A stretch of 64,000 nucleotides of DNA from Gemmatimonadota bacterium. GTDB taxonomy: Bacteria > Gemmatimonadota > Gemmatimonadetes > Gemmatimonadales > Gemmatimonadaceae. The position numbers and the translations under genes were made by a program. The notes under the pieces were generated by a model that worked only from the letters and a program-made list of their open reading frames with translations, did no database searches and was not told the DNA's origin. The stretch is taken from the NCBI GenBank assembly GCA_016182795.1, contig JACPFW010000006.1, positions 30,624-94,623 on the forward strand. Reading direction: 5' to 3'. This document shows, piece by piece, positions 41,186-50,313 of this stretch; position 1 is the stretch's first letter, and each line of letters begins with the position of its first letter.

Positions 41186-42262
41186 TCACTCCCCTCCGAC
41201 CGACAACCGCTCCTCGATATCGGCCGTCTTCAGCGCCTCCACCATCGCGCCGAGCTTGCCGTCGAGCACGCCCTGCAGGTCGTGCGTCGTGAAGTTGATG
41301 CGATGGTCGGTGATGCGACTCTGCGGAAAGTTATACGTCCGGATCTTCGCCGACCGGTCGCCCGTGCTCACGGCGCTGCGGCGCAGGCGTGCGCGTTCGG
41401 CTTCCTGCTCCGCCACCCGCTGGTCGAGCAGGCGCGAGCGCAGTACTTCCATGGCCTTGGCCTTGTTCTGAATCTGCGACCGCTGGTCCTGCTGCGTCAC
41501 CACGATGCCGGTGGGCAAGTGCGTGATGCGCACGGCGGAGTCGGTGGTGTTTACGCCCTGGCCGCCGGGACCGGACGCGCGATAGACGTCAACGCGCAGG
41601 TCCTTTTCTTCGATGGTGACGTCCACTTCCTCGGCCTCGGGAAGCACCGCGACGGTGGCCGCCGACGTGTGAATACGCCCCGACGCCTCGGTGGCCGGCA
41701 CGCGCTGCACCCGATGCACGCCCGCCTCGCGCCGCAGCTCGCCGAACGCGCCGGGCCCGCTGACCTTGAACACCGCTTCCTTGTAGCCGCCGAGCCCGCC
41801 GTCGGAGAGAGAGAGGGTCTCGAGCTTCCAGCCGCCGCGCCGTTCGATGTAGCGCGTGTACATGCGGTAGAGGTCGGCGGCGAACAGCGCCGCCTCGTCG
41901 CCGCCGGTGCCGGCGCGGATTTCGACAATCGCGTTGCGATCGTCGAGCGGGTCGGGCGGCACGAGGAGCGGCTTGATCTCCTCTTCGAGCGCCGGAATGG
42001 CCAGCTCAAGGCGCGCCTGCTCGGCCGCTGCCTCTTCACGCATGTCGGGTTCGTTCAACGCAACGAGCTCGCGAACCTCCGCGAGCTCGGCTTCCAGCTT
42101 GTTCAGACGATTGGCGCGCGCCACGAGCCCAGCCAACCGCTGATGCTCACGGCCCAGCTCTGCCAGCCGCTTGGCGTCCCGCAGGACGGCAGGGTCAAGC
42201 AGATCCCGTTCGACGTCAGCCGCACGCGCGAGCGCGTCGGCGAGGCGGTCGCGCAGGCTCAG
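41186..42262 (-). CDS. prfA: peptide chain release factor 1, probable CTG start
   Basis: RF1 recognises UAA and UAG. It has the PxT codon-recognition motif ([14 protein letters not shown]) and the peptidyl-transferase motif GGQ ([18 protein letters not shown]). Opening at the first standard start (TTG 42136) gives only 316 residues and loses the N-terminal helices. The frame continues upstream as RF1-like sequence ([20 protein letters not shown]) with no ATG, GTG or TTG. CTG at 42262, overlapping the rpmE stop as CTGA and preceded by GGAAGG at 7 nt, gives 358 residues, the normal RF1 length. Coupled to rpmE upstream and prmC downstream. Confidence 0.88.
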   Translation of the reverse strand: MSLRDRLADALARAADVERDLLDPAVLRDAKRLAELGREHQRLAGLVARANRLNKLEAELAEVRELVALNEPDMREEAAAEQARLELAIPALEEEIKPLLVPPDPLDDRNAIVEIRAGTGGDEAALFAADLYRMYTRYIERRGGWKLETLSLSDGGLGGYKEAVFKVSGPGAFGELRREAGVHRVQRVPATEASGRIHTSAATVAVLPEAEEVDVTIEEKDLRVDVYRASGPGGQGVNTTDSAVRITHLPTGIVVTQQDQRSQIQNKAKAMEVLRSRLLDQRVAEQEAERARLRRSAVSTGDRSAKIRTYNFPQSRITDHRINFTTHDLQGVLDGKLGAMVEALKTADIEERLSVGGE

Positions 42263-42468
42263 ACGGCTGCCTTCCGCCTGAACTTCTGGTTGAAGCGCTC
42301 GACACGACCGGCCGTGTCAATCAGCTTCTGCTTGCCCGTGTAGAACGGGTGGCAGTTCGAGCAGATGTCGAGATGGATCTCGTCGCGGACAGAGCGCGTC
42401 TGGAACGTGTTGCCACACGCACAGTGCACGGTCGTCGTCGCGTAGACGGGATGGATGTCGGCCTTCAC
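42259..42468 (-). CDS. rpmE: 50S ribosomal protein L31, zinc-binding form
   Basis: The 69-residue L31 begins at GTG 42468, with TGGAG 6 nt upstream. All four cysteines of the zinc-binding (C+) type are present (HCACGNTF and [14 protein letters not shown]). [13 protein letters not shown] opens the protein and [12 protein letters not shown] closes it. It leads the operon rpmE-prfA-prmC. The zinc form usually serves when zinc is sufficient; no zinc-free paralogue is in the window. Confidence 0.94.
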   Translation of the reverse strand: MKADIHPVYATTTVHCACGNTFQTRSVRDEIHLDICSNCHPFYTGKQKLIDTAGRVERFNQKFRRKAAV

Positions 42469-42634
42469 GGAAAGCTCCAGGCGGGTGTTCAAGGGTAGCT
42501 GAGAAATATACCCTACTAGACGTGCGGGATTCAAGCCACCAACTATAATAGTGTTTGACGGCCTGCCCCGAGACCGCTAAGTTCGCCACAGCAACAGAGT
42601 TCCGCCGCCGGACCCCAGCCCCCTCCCCGTGACG

Positions 42635-43306
42635 ATGATCGCCGACTTCCTCGCCACCGTTCCGCTCTTCAAATCGCTCGACGCGCGGGAGCGCGAACGG
42701 TTTGCCGAGATGGTACGTGAAAAGAACTACCCCAAGGGGTCCGTGATCCTCTTCGAAGACGACCCCGGCGACGCGCTGTTCGTCGTCCGCGCCGGGCGCG
42801 TGAAGGTCGTCCTGCTCTCCGAGGACGGCCGCGAGGTCATTCTCAGCCTCATGGGCGTTGGCGAGTACTTTGGCGAACTCGCGCTAATTGACGGCCAGCC
42901 GCGATCGGCGCACGTCATCGCCATGGAAGATTCCACCCTGCTGGTGCTCCATCGTGACGATTTCAGGCGCCGCGTCGAGTCGAGCCCCGGCGTGGCGTGG
43001 GCGCTCCTCCAGGAGCTGTCTCGCCGCCTGCGCCGCGCCGACGAGAAGATCGGCACGCTCGTCCTGCTCGATGTCCCCGGCCGCATCGCCCGCATGCTGC
43101 TCGACGCCGCCGCCGACGCCGGCGACGACCTGATCGACAAGCCGCTGACCCACCAGACCATCGCCCACGTCATCGGCGCCAGCCGCGAGACCGTGTCGCG
43201 CGCCATGCGCGAGTTCCAGGACCTCAAGTGGCTCACCACCGAGCGTCGCCGCATCCGCCTGTTGGACCGGGTGGCGCTGCGCGCCCGGGCTCAGCACCGA
43301 GTGTGA
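42635..43306 (+). CDS. Crp/Fnr family transcriptional regulator
   Basis: The 223-residue regulator has an N-terminal cyclic-nucleotide-binding fold (LFKSLDARERERFAEM ... GEYFGELALIDGQPRSAHVIAMEDSTLLVL) and a C-terminal winged helix (THQTIAHVIGASRETVSRAMREF). The GELALIDGQPRSA loop resembles the cAMP-binding phosphate cassette. There are no cysteines for an Fnr iron-sulfur cluster. The start is ambiguous: GTG 42629 and ATG 42635 are both in frame and neither has a clear ribosome site. Divergent from rpmE. Its regulon is unknown. Confidence 0.88.
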   Translation: MIADFLATVPLFKSLDARERERFAEMVREKNYPKGSVILFEDDPGDALFVVRAGRVKVVLLSEDGREVILSLMGVGEYFGELALIDGQPRSAHVIAMEDSTLLVLHRDDFRRRVESSPGVAWALLQELSRRLRRADEKIGTLVLLDVPGRIARMLLDAAADAGDDLIDKPLTHQTIAHVIGASRETVSRAMREFQDLKWLTTERRRIRLLDRVALRARAQHRV

Positions 43307-43374
43307 CCCATGTCACCGATACGGCGTGACGACCCGCAGAGCCGGCAGGACGCCGGTTTGATACGTTTGTTCCG

Positions 43375-44247
43375 ATGACCCTTCGTGTGCAGTTTTGGGG
43401 AACCCGCGGATCCATCCCGACGCCGGGACGAAAGACAATGCGCTACGGCGGCAATACGCCGTGCATCGAGATTCGCACGGAGGGCGGCTGGCTGGTCATT
43501 CTGGATGCCGGAACGGGCATTCGTGAGCTCGGCCTGTCGTTGCTGGACCGCTCGGACGGAGCACCGCTCGAGGGGGACATTTTCCTGACGCACGCACATT
43601 GGGATCACATTCAGGGCATCCCGTTCTTTGCCCCGATCTTCCAGCGCGGAAACCACTTCACGATCTGGGGCTCCAAGGCGCTGGAAGGGAGTGTGGACCG
43701 GGTGGTGCGCGACCAGATGTCGCCGGTGGTCTTTCCGGTGTCGTTCGAGGAGATCGATGCGCGCATCGACTTCTCGTCGATTGCGGCCGGGGAACGGCGC
43801 TCGGGGCGCGGGTATGAAGTGCAGGCGTTCGAGGTGCTGCATCCGGGGGGCGCGCTCGGCTATCGGTTCCACGCGCCGGGCAGCGACCGTGCGATCGTCT
43901 ACTGCCCCGATAATGAGGTGAGCGCGCCCGAGAAGTACCGGGTGGCGCCGACGTGGCGGCAGGAGTTCGTGGACTTCGTGCGCGGGGCGACGGTGCTGGT
44001 GCACGACACGATGTACACGACTGAGGAATACGACCATCATCGTGGCTGGGGGCATTCGACCTATCGCGATGCCGTGGATTTGGCGTTGGACGCGGACGTG
44101 GGGACGCTGGTGCTGTTCCATCACGAACCGCGGCGCGCCGATGATGAACTGGACCAGCGCGTGGAGGAATGCCGGGCGCTGGTGCGCTCCCGCGGAGGGG
44201 CGCTGCAGGTGTTGGGAGCCGCTGAAGGACTGACGCTGACCGTTTAG
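43375..44247 (+). CDS. MBL-fold metallohydrolase
   Basis: The 290-residue beta-lactamase-fold hydrolase has the metal motif THAHWDHIQG (His73, His75, Asp77, His78). It also has the N-terminal VQFWGTRGSIPTPG, LDAGTGIRELG and the later ligands in VLHPGGALGYRF and LFHHEP. This subgroup is close to phosphodiesterase/PhnP/RNase Z-like enzymes. Substrates include cyclic nucleotides or phosphodiesters in relatives, but none can be assigned. It stands alone between the Crp-type gene and a CsgG-like gene. Confidence 0.85.
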   Translation: MTLRVQFWGTRGSIPTPGRKTMRYGGNTPCIEIRTEGGWLVILDAGTGIRELGLSLLDRSDGAPLEGDIFLTHAHWDHIQGIPFFAPIFQRGNHFTIWGSKALEGSVDRVVRDQMSPVVFPVSFEEIDARIDFSSIAAGERRSGRGYEVQAFEVLHPGGALGYRFHAPGSDRAIVYCPDNEVSAPEKYRVAPTWRQEFVDFVRGATVLVHDTMYTTEEYDHHRGWGHSTYRDAVDLALDADVGTLVLFHHEPRRADDELDQRVEECRALVRSRGGALQVLGAAEGLTLTV

Positions 44248-44269
44248 CCCCTCGCCAAGAGGAGGACCC

Positions 44270-44986
44270 ATGAAGTTCGCCAAGGTTTTTGCGCTGTTCG
44301 CCGCCGTCGCGCTCGCCGTGCCGTCTGTTGTTGCCGCCCAGGGCGGCGGCAAGCCGACGGTCGCGGTGCTCGACTTTTACAACGGTGCCATCGGCTCGGC
44401 CAACGCCGAACTCGCCCCGCTGTCCAAGGGGACCGCCGACCTGCTGATCGGCGAACTCGCCGCCAATCCCGGCATCCGCGTCGTCGAGCGCGACCAGATC
44501 ATGAAGGTGCTCGAGGAGCAGAAGCTCAGCGTCGACGGCCGTGTGGAGAATGAAACCGCGGTGAAGATCGGCAAGCTGGTCGGCGCCCACTACATGGTCA
44601 CCGGCACCTTCGTCACCGACCGCAGCGGCCGCATGCGCTTCGCCGCCCGCGTCTTCAACACCGAGACCAGCCTGATCGTCTTCCCGACGGCCGGCGGCCC
44701 GACGGGCGTGGTGAACGGCAAGATCGACAACTTCATGGAACTCGTCGTCCAGCTCGCCGCCGAGCTCAACTCCGGCGCCAAGCTGCCCGACATCCCGGCG
44801 CGCGTCGGCGAAGCGCGCAAGGAAGCGGCGAAGAAGGTGCCCTACGAGGCGATCGCGCTGTACAGCAAGGGGCTCGCGGCGAAGGACGCGGGGAACAAGC
44901 AGGAGGCCGTGACGCTGTTCCAGAAGTCGCTGGCCAAGTTCCCGGAGTTCGAGAAGGCCTCGGCCGAACTGAAGAAGCTGCAGTAG
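44270..44986 (+). CDS. CsgG-like secreted protein with TPR-like tail
   Basis: The 238-residue protein has a signal peptide (MKFAKVFALFAAVALAVPSVVAAQ). The domain KPTVAVLDFYNGAIGSANAELAPLSKGTADLLIGELAANPGIRVVERDQI is typical of CsgG/HfaB- or FlgT-like proteins. GAHYMVTGTFVTDRSGRMRFAARVFNTET follows. The C-terminal 50 residues (EAIALYSKGLAAKDAGNKQEAVTLFQKSLAKFPEFEKA) form one TPR pair. No lipobox is present, so it is likely periplasmic rather than an outer-membrane pore. ATG 44270 has AGGAGG at 7 nt. Confidence 0.82.
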   Translation: MKFAKVFALFAAVALAVPSVVAAQGGGKPTVAVLDFYNGAIGSANAELAPLSKGTADLLIGELAANPGIRVVERDQIMKVLEEQKLSVDGRVENETAVKIGKLVGAHYMVTGTFVTDRSGRMRFAARVFNTETSLIVFPTAGGPTGVVNGKIDNFMELVVQLAAELNSGAKLPDIPARVGEARKEAAKKVPYEAIALYSKGLAAKDAGNKQEAVTLFQKSLAKFPEFEKASAELKKLQ

Positions 44987-44995
44987 GCCGGTAGC

Positions 44996-45059
44996 GGGGG
45001 CGTTGGCGCCCCCCCACATTTGAACGCCGGCGCCCGAAATCACCCGGGTGCCGGCGTTC
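44996..45059 (+). terminator. two tandem hairpins after the CsgG-like gene
   Basis: The first is GGGGGCG/CGCCCCC (44996-45002 with 45007-45013, loop TTGG) followed by CACATTTG. The second is a perfect 10-bp GAACGCCGGC/GCCGGCGTTC (45022-45031 with 45050-45059). The second covers a possible GTG start of the next gene. Confidence 0.65.
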
Positions 45060-45074
45060 TCAGTCCCTCCTGCC

Positions 45075-47075
45075 GTGTTCACGACTCCGCTCCTTCTCGT
45101 TGCTGCGGGCCGCACGTTCGCGGCCTTCCCCACCCTCGGCGCCGAGCCCGGCTTCGCGGTGCGGCGCATCGCGTCGCTCGTGGCGTGCGGGGAGCTTCCC
45201 GACAATCAGCCGGTGGTCGCACTGCTCGACGCCACCCTCGCCGCTGACGCGGCGTCCGTGGCCGCGCTGGCCGACCGCGTGGCGTTCGTAGGCATCGGCG
45301 CCGCCGGCGCTGTGGAACCGGACGCCAGTCTGCCGGCCGCCGCGCTGTGCGCGTTCGTGGCCGACGACGCGCCCCCGGCGCTCGCGCGCACGGCGCTGCA
45401 CGGCGCCGTGCGCCACGCCGCGGCGCTGGTCGCGACGCGGCGTGTGGCCGCGGACGCGGCCGCGCGCGCCTCCCAGATCGCCGAGCTGACGCGCATTGGC
45501 GTGGCGCTCTCCACCGAGCGCGACCTCCCCACTCTGCTCACGATGATCCTCGAGCAGGCGCGGCGGCTGTCGAGCGCCGACGCCGGGTCGCTGTATCTCG
45601 TGGAGCGCACGGAGGCCGGCGCGGCCGGGGGCCCGGTCGGCGCCGTGTTGCGCTTCAAGCTGTCGCAGAACTTCACCCTCCCCGACCTGCCGTTCAGCGA
45701 GTTCACGATGCCGCTCAACGCGTCGTCGGTGGCCGGCGCGGCGGCGGTGACGGGTGAGCCGATCGTCTTTGACGACGCATACGCGCTCGGGCCTGGCGAC
45801 CGGTTCCAGTTCAATAGGTCGTTCGACCAGAAGTTCGGCTACCGCACCAAGAGCATGGTGACGATTCCCATGCGCACGCATCGCGACGAAACCGTGGGCG
45901 TGCTGCAGCTCATCAATCGCAAGCGCACGCCAACGACACGGCTCACCACACCTGACGATGTGGAGCGCGAGGTGTTGCCGTTCGACGCGCACGCCGTGGC
46001 GCTGGTACGCGCGCTGGCGTCGCAGGCGGCGGTGGCGATCGAGAACGGCCGGCTGTACGAGGACATCGAGCGGCTGTTCGAGGGCTTCGTGATGGCGTCG
46101 GTCACCGCCATCGAGAGCCGCGACCCGACGACGTCGGGCCATTCGTCGCGCGTCGCCGTCTACACCACGGGACTGGCCGCCGCGATCGACCGCGTGGACG
46201 GCGGACCGTACGGCGCGGTGCGGTTTTCGCGCGAGGAGATGCGCGAACTGCGCTACGCCTCGTTGCTGCACGACTTCGGCAAGGTCGGCGTGCGTGAGCA
46301 GGTGCTGGTGAAGCAGAAGAAGCTGTACCCGTCGGATCTGGCGATCATCCGCCACCGTTTTCAGTTCCTGCTGCAGCGCGCCGACCTGCAGTACGAGCGC
46401 GAGCGCGCGCAGTACCTGTGGGAACACGGGCGCACCAACTACGACGAGGCGCTGCGCACGCTCGAGGCCGCCCGCGGCGAGGCGCGCGACCAGCTGCAGC
46501 GCTTCCTCGACGCCATCCAGCGCGCCAACGAGCCGACGATCCTCCCCGAGGGAACCTTCGAGGAGCTGAGCGAGATCAACGAGCGCGTGTACGTGGATTT
46601 TGACGGCACCGAGAAGCCGCTGCTCAGCGACGACGAACTGCGCTACCTGATGATCAACCGCGGCAATCTCGACGAGCGCGAGCGGCGCGAGATCGAGAGC
46701 CACGTGACGCACACGTACCGGTTCCTCGACCAGATTCCGTGGACGCGCGAACTCAAGGGCATCCCGCTGATCGCGTGGGGGCACCACGAGAAGCTCGACG
46801 GCACCGGCTACCCGCGCGGCGTGCGTGCCAATGACATCCCGGTGCAGACGCGGATGATGACGATCAGCGACATCTACGACGCCCTCACCGCCACCGACCG
46901 CCCGTACAAGCGCGCCGTCCCCGCCGAGCGGGCGCTGGACATCCTGCACGACGAAGCGACGCACGGGCATGTGGACCAGACGCTGCTGGCGGCGTTTGTG
47001 GAGGCGAGGGTGTTTGAGGCAGTGCCGAGCGAGGGACGGCGATCAGGGGCCAATAGAAGGATCACGCCGCCGTAA
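45075..47075 (+). CDS. GAF/HD-GYP signalling protein (cyclic-di-GMP phosphodiesterase-like)
   Basis: The 666-residue cytoplasmic protein has an N-terminal receiver-like region, a GAF domain (about 135-320, IAELTRIGVALSTERDLPTLLTMIL ... QAAVAIENGRLYEDIERL) and an HD-GYP domain. The HD part is SGHSSRVAVY and LLHDFGKVGV; the GYP motif is HHEKLDGTGYPRG. About 165 residues separate HD and GYP, some 100 more than usual, and include a coiled-coil (REQVLVKQKKLYPSDLAIIR). GTG 45075 is preferred because GTG 45048 lies in a terminator arm. c-di-GMP hydrolysis is inferred from intact motifs. Confidence 0.85.
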   Translation: MFTTPLLLVAAGRTFAAFPTLGAEPGFAVRRIASLVACGELPDNQPVVALLDATLAADAASVAALADRVAFVGIGAAGAVEPDASLPAAALCAFVADDAPPALARTALHGAVRHAAALVATRRVAADAAARASQIAELTRIGVALSTERDLPTLLTMILEQARRLSSADAGSLYLVERTEAGAAGGPVGAVLRFKLSQNFTLPDLPFSEFTMPLNASSVAGAAAVTGEPIVFDDAYALGPGDRFQFNRSFDQKFGYRTKSMVTIPMRTHRDETVGVLQLINRKRTPTTRLTTPDDVEREVLPFDAHAVALVRALASQAAVAIENGRLYEDIERLFEGFVMASVTAIESRDPTTSGHSSRVAVYTTGLAAAIDRVDGGPYGAVRFSREEMRELRYASLLHDFGKVGVREQVLVKQKKLYPSDLAIIRHRFQFLLQRADLQYERERAQYLWEHGRTNYDEALRTLEAARGEARDQLQRFLDAIQRANEPTILPEGTFEELSEINERVYVDFDGTEKPLLSDDELRYLMINRGNLDERERREIESHVTHTYRFLDQIPWTRELKGIPLIAWGHHEKLDGTGYPRGVRANDIPVQTRMMTISDIYDALTATDRPYKRAVPAERALDILHDEATHGHVDQTLLAAFVEARVFEAVPSEGRRSGANRRITPP

Positions 47076-47080
47076 CTGAA

Positions 47081-47210
47081 CGGAACGGGAGACGGGGGCC
47101 GGGACTCAGCGAGGCGCGAGGGGAGGCGGAACGTGGGAGACGATTGTATCCGTCCCACCTCGCCACTCCCCTCGCCCGTCCCTTAGTCCCGGCCCTCCTC
47201 CTCGTTCCGT
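47081..47210. repeat. long imperfect palindrome between HD-GYP and M14 genes
   Basis: The arms 47081-47142 and 47151-47209 are inverted copies with small gaps. Matching blocks include CGGAACG, GGCCGGGACT, GCGAGGGGAG and GTGGGA with their complements in the right order. It ends 64 nt before the next start. The plan is like the other nested palindromes but the sequence is different. A terminator role for the HD-GYP gene is inferred. Confidence 0.6.
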
Positions 47211-47273
47211 CAAACGAATCCCACCCCGCCTGCGTATCCGATTAGTACCCCACCCCTTCCCGTCCGAGGGCCC

Positions 47274-50147
47274 ATGTCCCGCTTGTCGCGTTCGTGTTTC
47301 GCGTTGCTCGCCCTGCTCGCTACCGCGCAGCTTGCCGGCGCCCAGCAGGCGAACGACCAGGAGTACACGAAGAAGATCAAGGAGTACCTGCAGGATCCGC
47401 GCATCTCCACGGAGTTCGTGGATCACCTGCCCGCGAGTTCCTCCGTCCCGACGCCGCTCAAGTTCCTCGGGAAGATTGTCGGCACGCCCGGTGAGCTGAC
47501 ATACGCCAAGGACATTCACCGCTACCTCGAGGCCGTGGCCAAGGCGTCGAACGGGCGCGCGAAGTTCTGGACCATCGGCAAGACCGAGGAAGGGCGCGAC
47601 ATGGTGCTGATGGCGATCGGCGACGCCGCCACCATCAGCCAACTCGACAAGTACAAGGGGATGCTCAAGTCGCTCACCGACCCGCGGAAGACCAGCGAGG
47701 CCGAGGCCCAGCGGCTCATCAACTCGGCCAAGCCGATCTACTGGATCACGTCGGGTCTGCATTCGCCCGAGAACGGCGGCCCCGAAATGCTGATGGAGCT
47801 GGCCTATCGCCTCGTCGTCGACGAGAGCCCGTTCTATCAGGACATCCGCAAGAACGTCATCACCTTCATCACGCCGGTGCTCGAAGTGGACGGGCGCGAG
47901 AAGCAGGTGGACACGTACTATTTCAACAAGAAGCGCGCGGCCGGCGAGGCGCGGCTCCCCCTGATGTACTGGGGCAAGTACGTGCAGCACGACAACAACC
48001 GTGACGGCATGGGCCAGCTCCTCGCCATCACGCGCAACACGACCAAGTTCTTCCTCGAGTGGACGCCGACCATCATGCACGACCTGCACGAGTCGGTGAC
48101 CTACCTGTACGCCTCCACCGGCAGCGGCCCGTACAACGAGCAGATCGACGCCATCACCGTCAACGAGTGGTGGGACCTCGCCATCAACGAAGTGCAGGAG
48201 ATGGCCAAGCGCAACGTGCCGGGCGTGTGGACGTACGGCTTCTACGACGGCTGGACGCCCAACTACCTGTTCTACGTGGCGCACGCGCACAACGCGACTG
48301 GCCGCTTCTACGAAGTGCAGAGCTACGGCCCCGACAACTACGTGGTGCGGCCGCCGGCCACGACCACGAGCCGCGAGTGGTTCCGCCCCAACCCGCCGCT
48401 GGCCACCATCAACTGGGGGCCGCGCAACAACACCAACATCCAGGAATCGGCGATGCTGCTGTCGCTGTCGCACGTGGCCAAGAACCGCGCGCACTTCCTG
48501 GAGAACTACTGGCTCAAGAACAAGCGCTCGGTGGACAAGGGCAAGAACGGCCCGACCTACGCGTGGGTGATTCCGGCCGGCCAGCACAAGAAGGCCGACG
48601 CCGCCGACGCGGTGAACGACCTCATGACGCAGGGGCTGGAGTTCCATCGCGCGACGTCGGCGTTCAAGGCCGGCACGGTCAACGTGCAGCCGGGCGACTA
48701 CATCATTCGCGCCGACCAGCCGTACCGCACGCTCGCCGACATGTACTTCTCGGTGCAGGCCTTCTCGGCCGCCAACCCGTCGCCGTATGACGACACGGGC
48801 TGGACGTTCCAGTACATGCGCGACCTCACCATCACGCCGGTCTCCGACAAGGCGATCCTCACGGCGGCGATGACGCCGATCACCGGCAAGGTCACGGCCG
48901 CCGGCGGCGTGGACGGCAGCGGCAGCACGCTGATTGTCGCCGCCACGAGCGACAACAACCTGACGGCGTTCCGCTTCAAGAATGCCGACGTGAAGATGGC
49001 GGCCGCCGAGGAGGATTTTGAGGCGGGCGGCCGCAAGTTCCAGGCCGGATCGTTCATCATCGCCAACGCCGACCGCGCCAAGCTCGAGCCGCAGCTCAAG
49101 GCCCTCGGCCTGAGCGGCGTCGCCGTGGCCGCCGCGCCGACGGTGAAGTCGCACGACCTCGACGTGCCGCGCATCGGCTACATGCACAGCTGGACGCGCA
49201 CGCAGGACGAAGGGTGGGTGCGCGCGTCACTCGACTACTTCGGCGTGCCGTACACGTACTTCGCCGACCAGCTGCTGCGGTCGACGCCGAACCTGCGCGC
49301 CAAGTACGACGTCATCATCTATCCGCACGTCAGCGGCACGCCGCAGTCGATCGTGGCCGGCATGCCGAACACCGGCACGCAGCCGCTGCCGTACAAGAAG
49401 TCGGCGGAGACGCCGAACCTTGGCTTCGTGGACGCGAGCGACGACATCCGCGGCGGCATGGGGTTAGAAGGCCTGATGAACCTGTACAAGTTCGTGCAGG
49501 AGGGCGGCACGCTGATCACCGAGGGCGCGACGAGCGCGCTGTTCCCGCAGTTCAACCTGACGAACGGCGTGACGGTTGAAACGCCGAGTGACCTGTTCGT
49601 GCGCGGGTCGATCTTGCGCGGCATCATTGCCGACAAGAAGAGCCCGCTCACCTACGGCTATGCGGGCACGCAGCTCCCCGTGTACTTCAACAGCGCGCCG
49701 GTGCTCAACGCCGGCGGCACAGGAGCCGGCGGCTTTGGCGGCTTCGGCCGCGGCTCGGCGCAGAGCCAAAACGTGACGCCAATGGCCAACCAGCCCAAGC
49801 TGTCGACGTGGGACGCGACGGCGCCGGCGCCCGCCGCGGCGGCGGCACCGGCCCCGGGCGGGCGCGGTGCGGGCGGCGGCTTTGGTGGGTTCGGCGCGCC
49901 GACCGGTGTACGGCCGCGCGTGATCCTGTCGTTCCCCACCAGCGCCGATGACATGCTGCTCTCGGGCTCGCTGGTTAACGGCCAGGCCCTCAGCGGCCGC
50001 GCGCAGCTGGTGGACGCGCCGGTCGGCAAGGGACATGTGGTGATGTTCGCCATCCGCCCGTTCTGGCGGTGGCAGACGCAGGGGACGTACTCCCTCGGCT
50101 TCAACGCCATCATGAACTGGAACGACCTCGACGCCGGCAAGCGGTAA
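47274..50147 (+). CDS. secreted M14-family zinc carboxypeptidase
   Basis: The 957-residue protein has a signal peptide (residues 1-23, ending LAGAQ). The M14 zinc site is H-x-x-E in SGLHSPENGGPEMLMELAY, with a later His in TIMHDLHESVTYLYAS and the catalytic Glu region not certain. A large C-terminal part (about 480-957) has a glutamine-amidotransferase-like fold (RIGYMHSWTRTQDEGWVR, YDVIIYPHVSGTPQS, GMGLEGLMNLYKFVQEGGTLITEG). It carries a Gly/Ala-rich insertion (GAGGFGGFGRGS, GRGAGGGFGGFG). It resembles the large M14 peptidases common in Gemmatimonadota-type genomes. Periplasmic protein digestion is inferred. Confidence 0.85.
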   Translation: MSRLSRSCFALLALLATAQLAGAQQANDQEYTKKIKEYLQDPRISTEFVDHLPASSSVPTPLKFLGKIVGTPGELTYAKDIHRYLEAVAKASNGRAKFWTIGKTEEGRDMVLMAIGDAATISQLDKYKGMLKSLTDPRKTSEAEAQRLINSAKPIYWITSGLHSPENGGPEMLMELAYRLVVDESPFYQDIRKNVITFITPVLEVDGREKQVDTYYFNKKRAAGEARLPLMYWGKYVQHDNNRDGMGQLLAITRNTTKFFLEWTPTIMHDLHESVTYLYASTGSGPYNEQIDAITVNEWWDLAINEVQEMAKRNVPGVWTYGFYDGWTPNYLFYVAHAHNATGRFYEVQSYGPDNYVVRPPATTTSREWFRPNPPLATINWGPRNNTNIQESAMLLSLSHVAKNRAHFLENYWLKNKRSVDKGKNGPTYAWVIPAGQHKKADAADAVNDLMTQGLEFHRATSAFKAGTVNVQPGDYIIRADQPYRTLADMYFSVQAFSAANPSPYDDTGWTFQYMRDLTITPVSDKAILTAAMTPITGKVTAAGGVDGSGSTLIVAATSDNNLTAFRFKNADVKMAAAEEDFEAGGRKFQAGSFIIANADRAKLEPQLKALGLSGVAVAAAPTVKSHDLDVPRIGYMHSWTRTQDEGWVRASLDYFGVPYTYFADQLLRSTPNLRAKYDVIIYPHVSGTPQSIVAGMPNTGTQPLPYKKSAETPNLGFVDASDDIRGGMGLEGLMNLYKFVQEGGTLITEGATSALFPQFNLTNGVTVETPSDLFVRGSILRGIIADKKSPLTYGYAGTQLPVYFNSAPVLNAGGTGAGGFGGFGRGSAQSQNVTPMANQPKLSTWDATAPAPAAAAAPAPGGRGAGGGFGGFGAPTGVRPRVILSFPTSADDMLLSGSLVNGQALSGRAQLVDAPVGKGHVVMFAIRPFWRWQTQGTYSLGFNAIMNWNDLDAGKR

Positions 50148-50162
50148 CGAGGGTCCGATGTC

Positions 50163-50234
50163 GTGCCGGCGCGGACGCTCGCGCCGGCACGGGACGCGAC
50201 AGCGCGCCACGCACCGTCTCGCGTGGCGCGCTGT
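50163..50234 (+). terminator. two strong tandem hairpins after the M14 peptidase
   Basis: The first is a perfect 11-bp stem GTGCCGGCGCG/CGCGCCGGCAC (50163-50173 with 50180-50190). The second is a perfect 14-bp stem ACAGCGCGCCACGC/GCGTGGCGCGCTGT (50199-50212 with 50221-50234, 8-nt loop). Very stable; no U-tract follows. Confidence 0.7.
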
Positions 50235-50313
50235 AGTGCGAACACCCCTGGGATGCTACATTGGGCGCTTCCTGTGTCCTGATACGATTCCGCCCTCCCG
50301 TTCCACGAGACGC

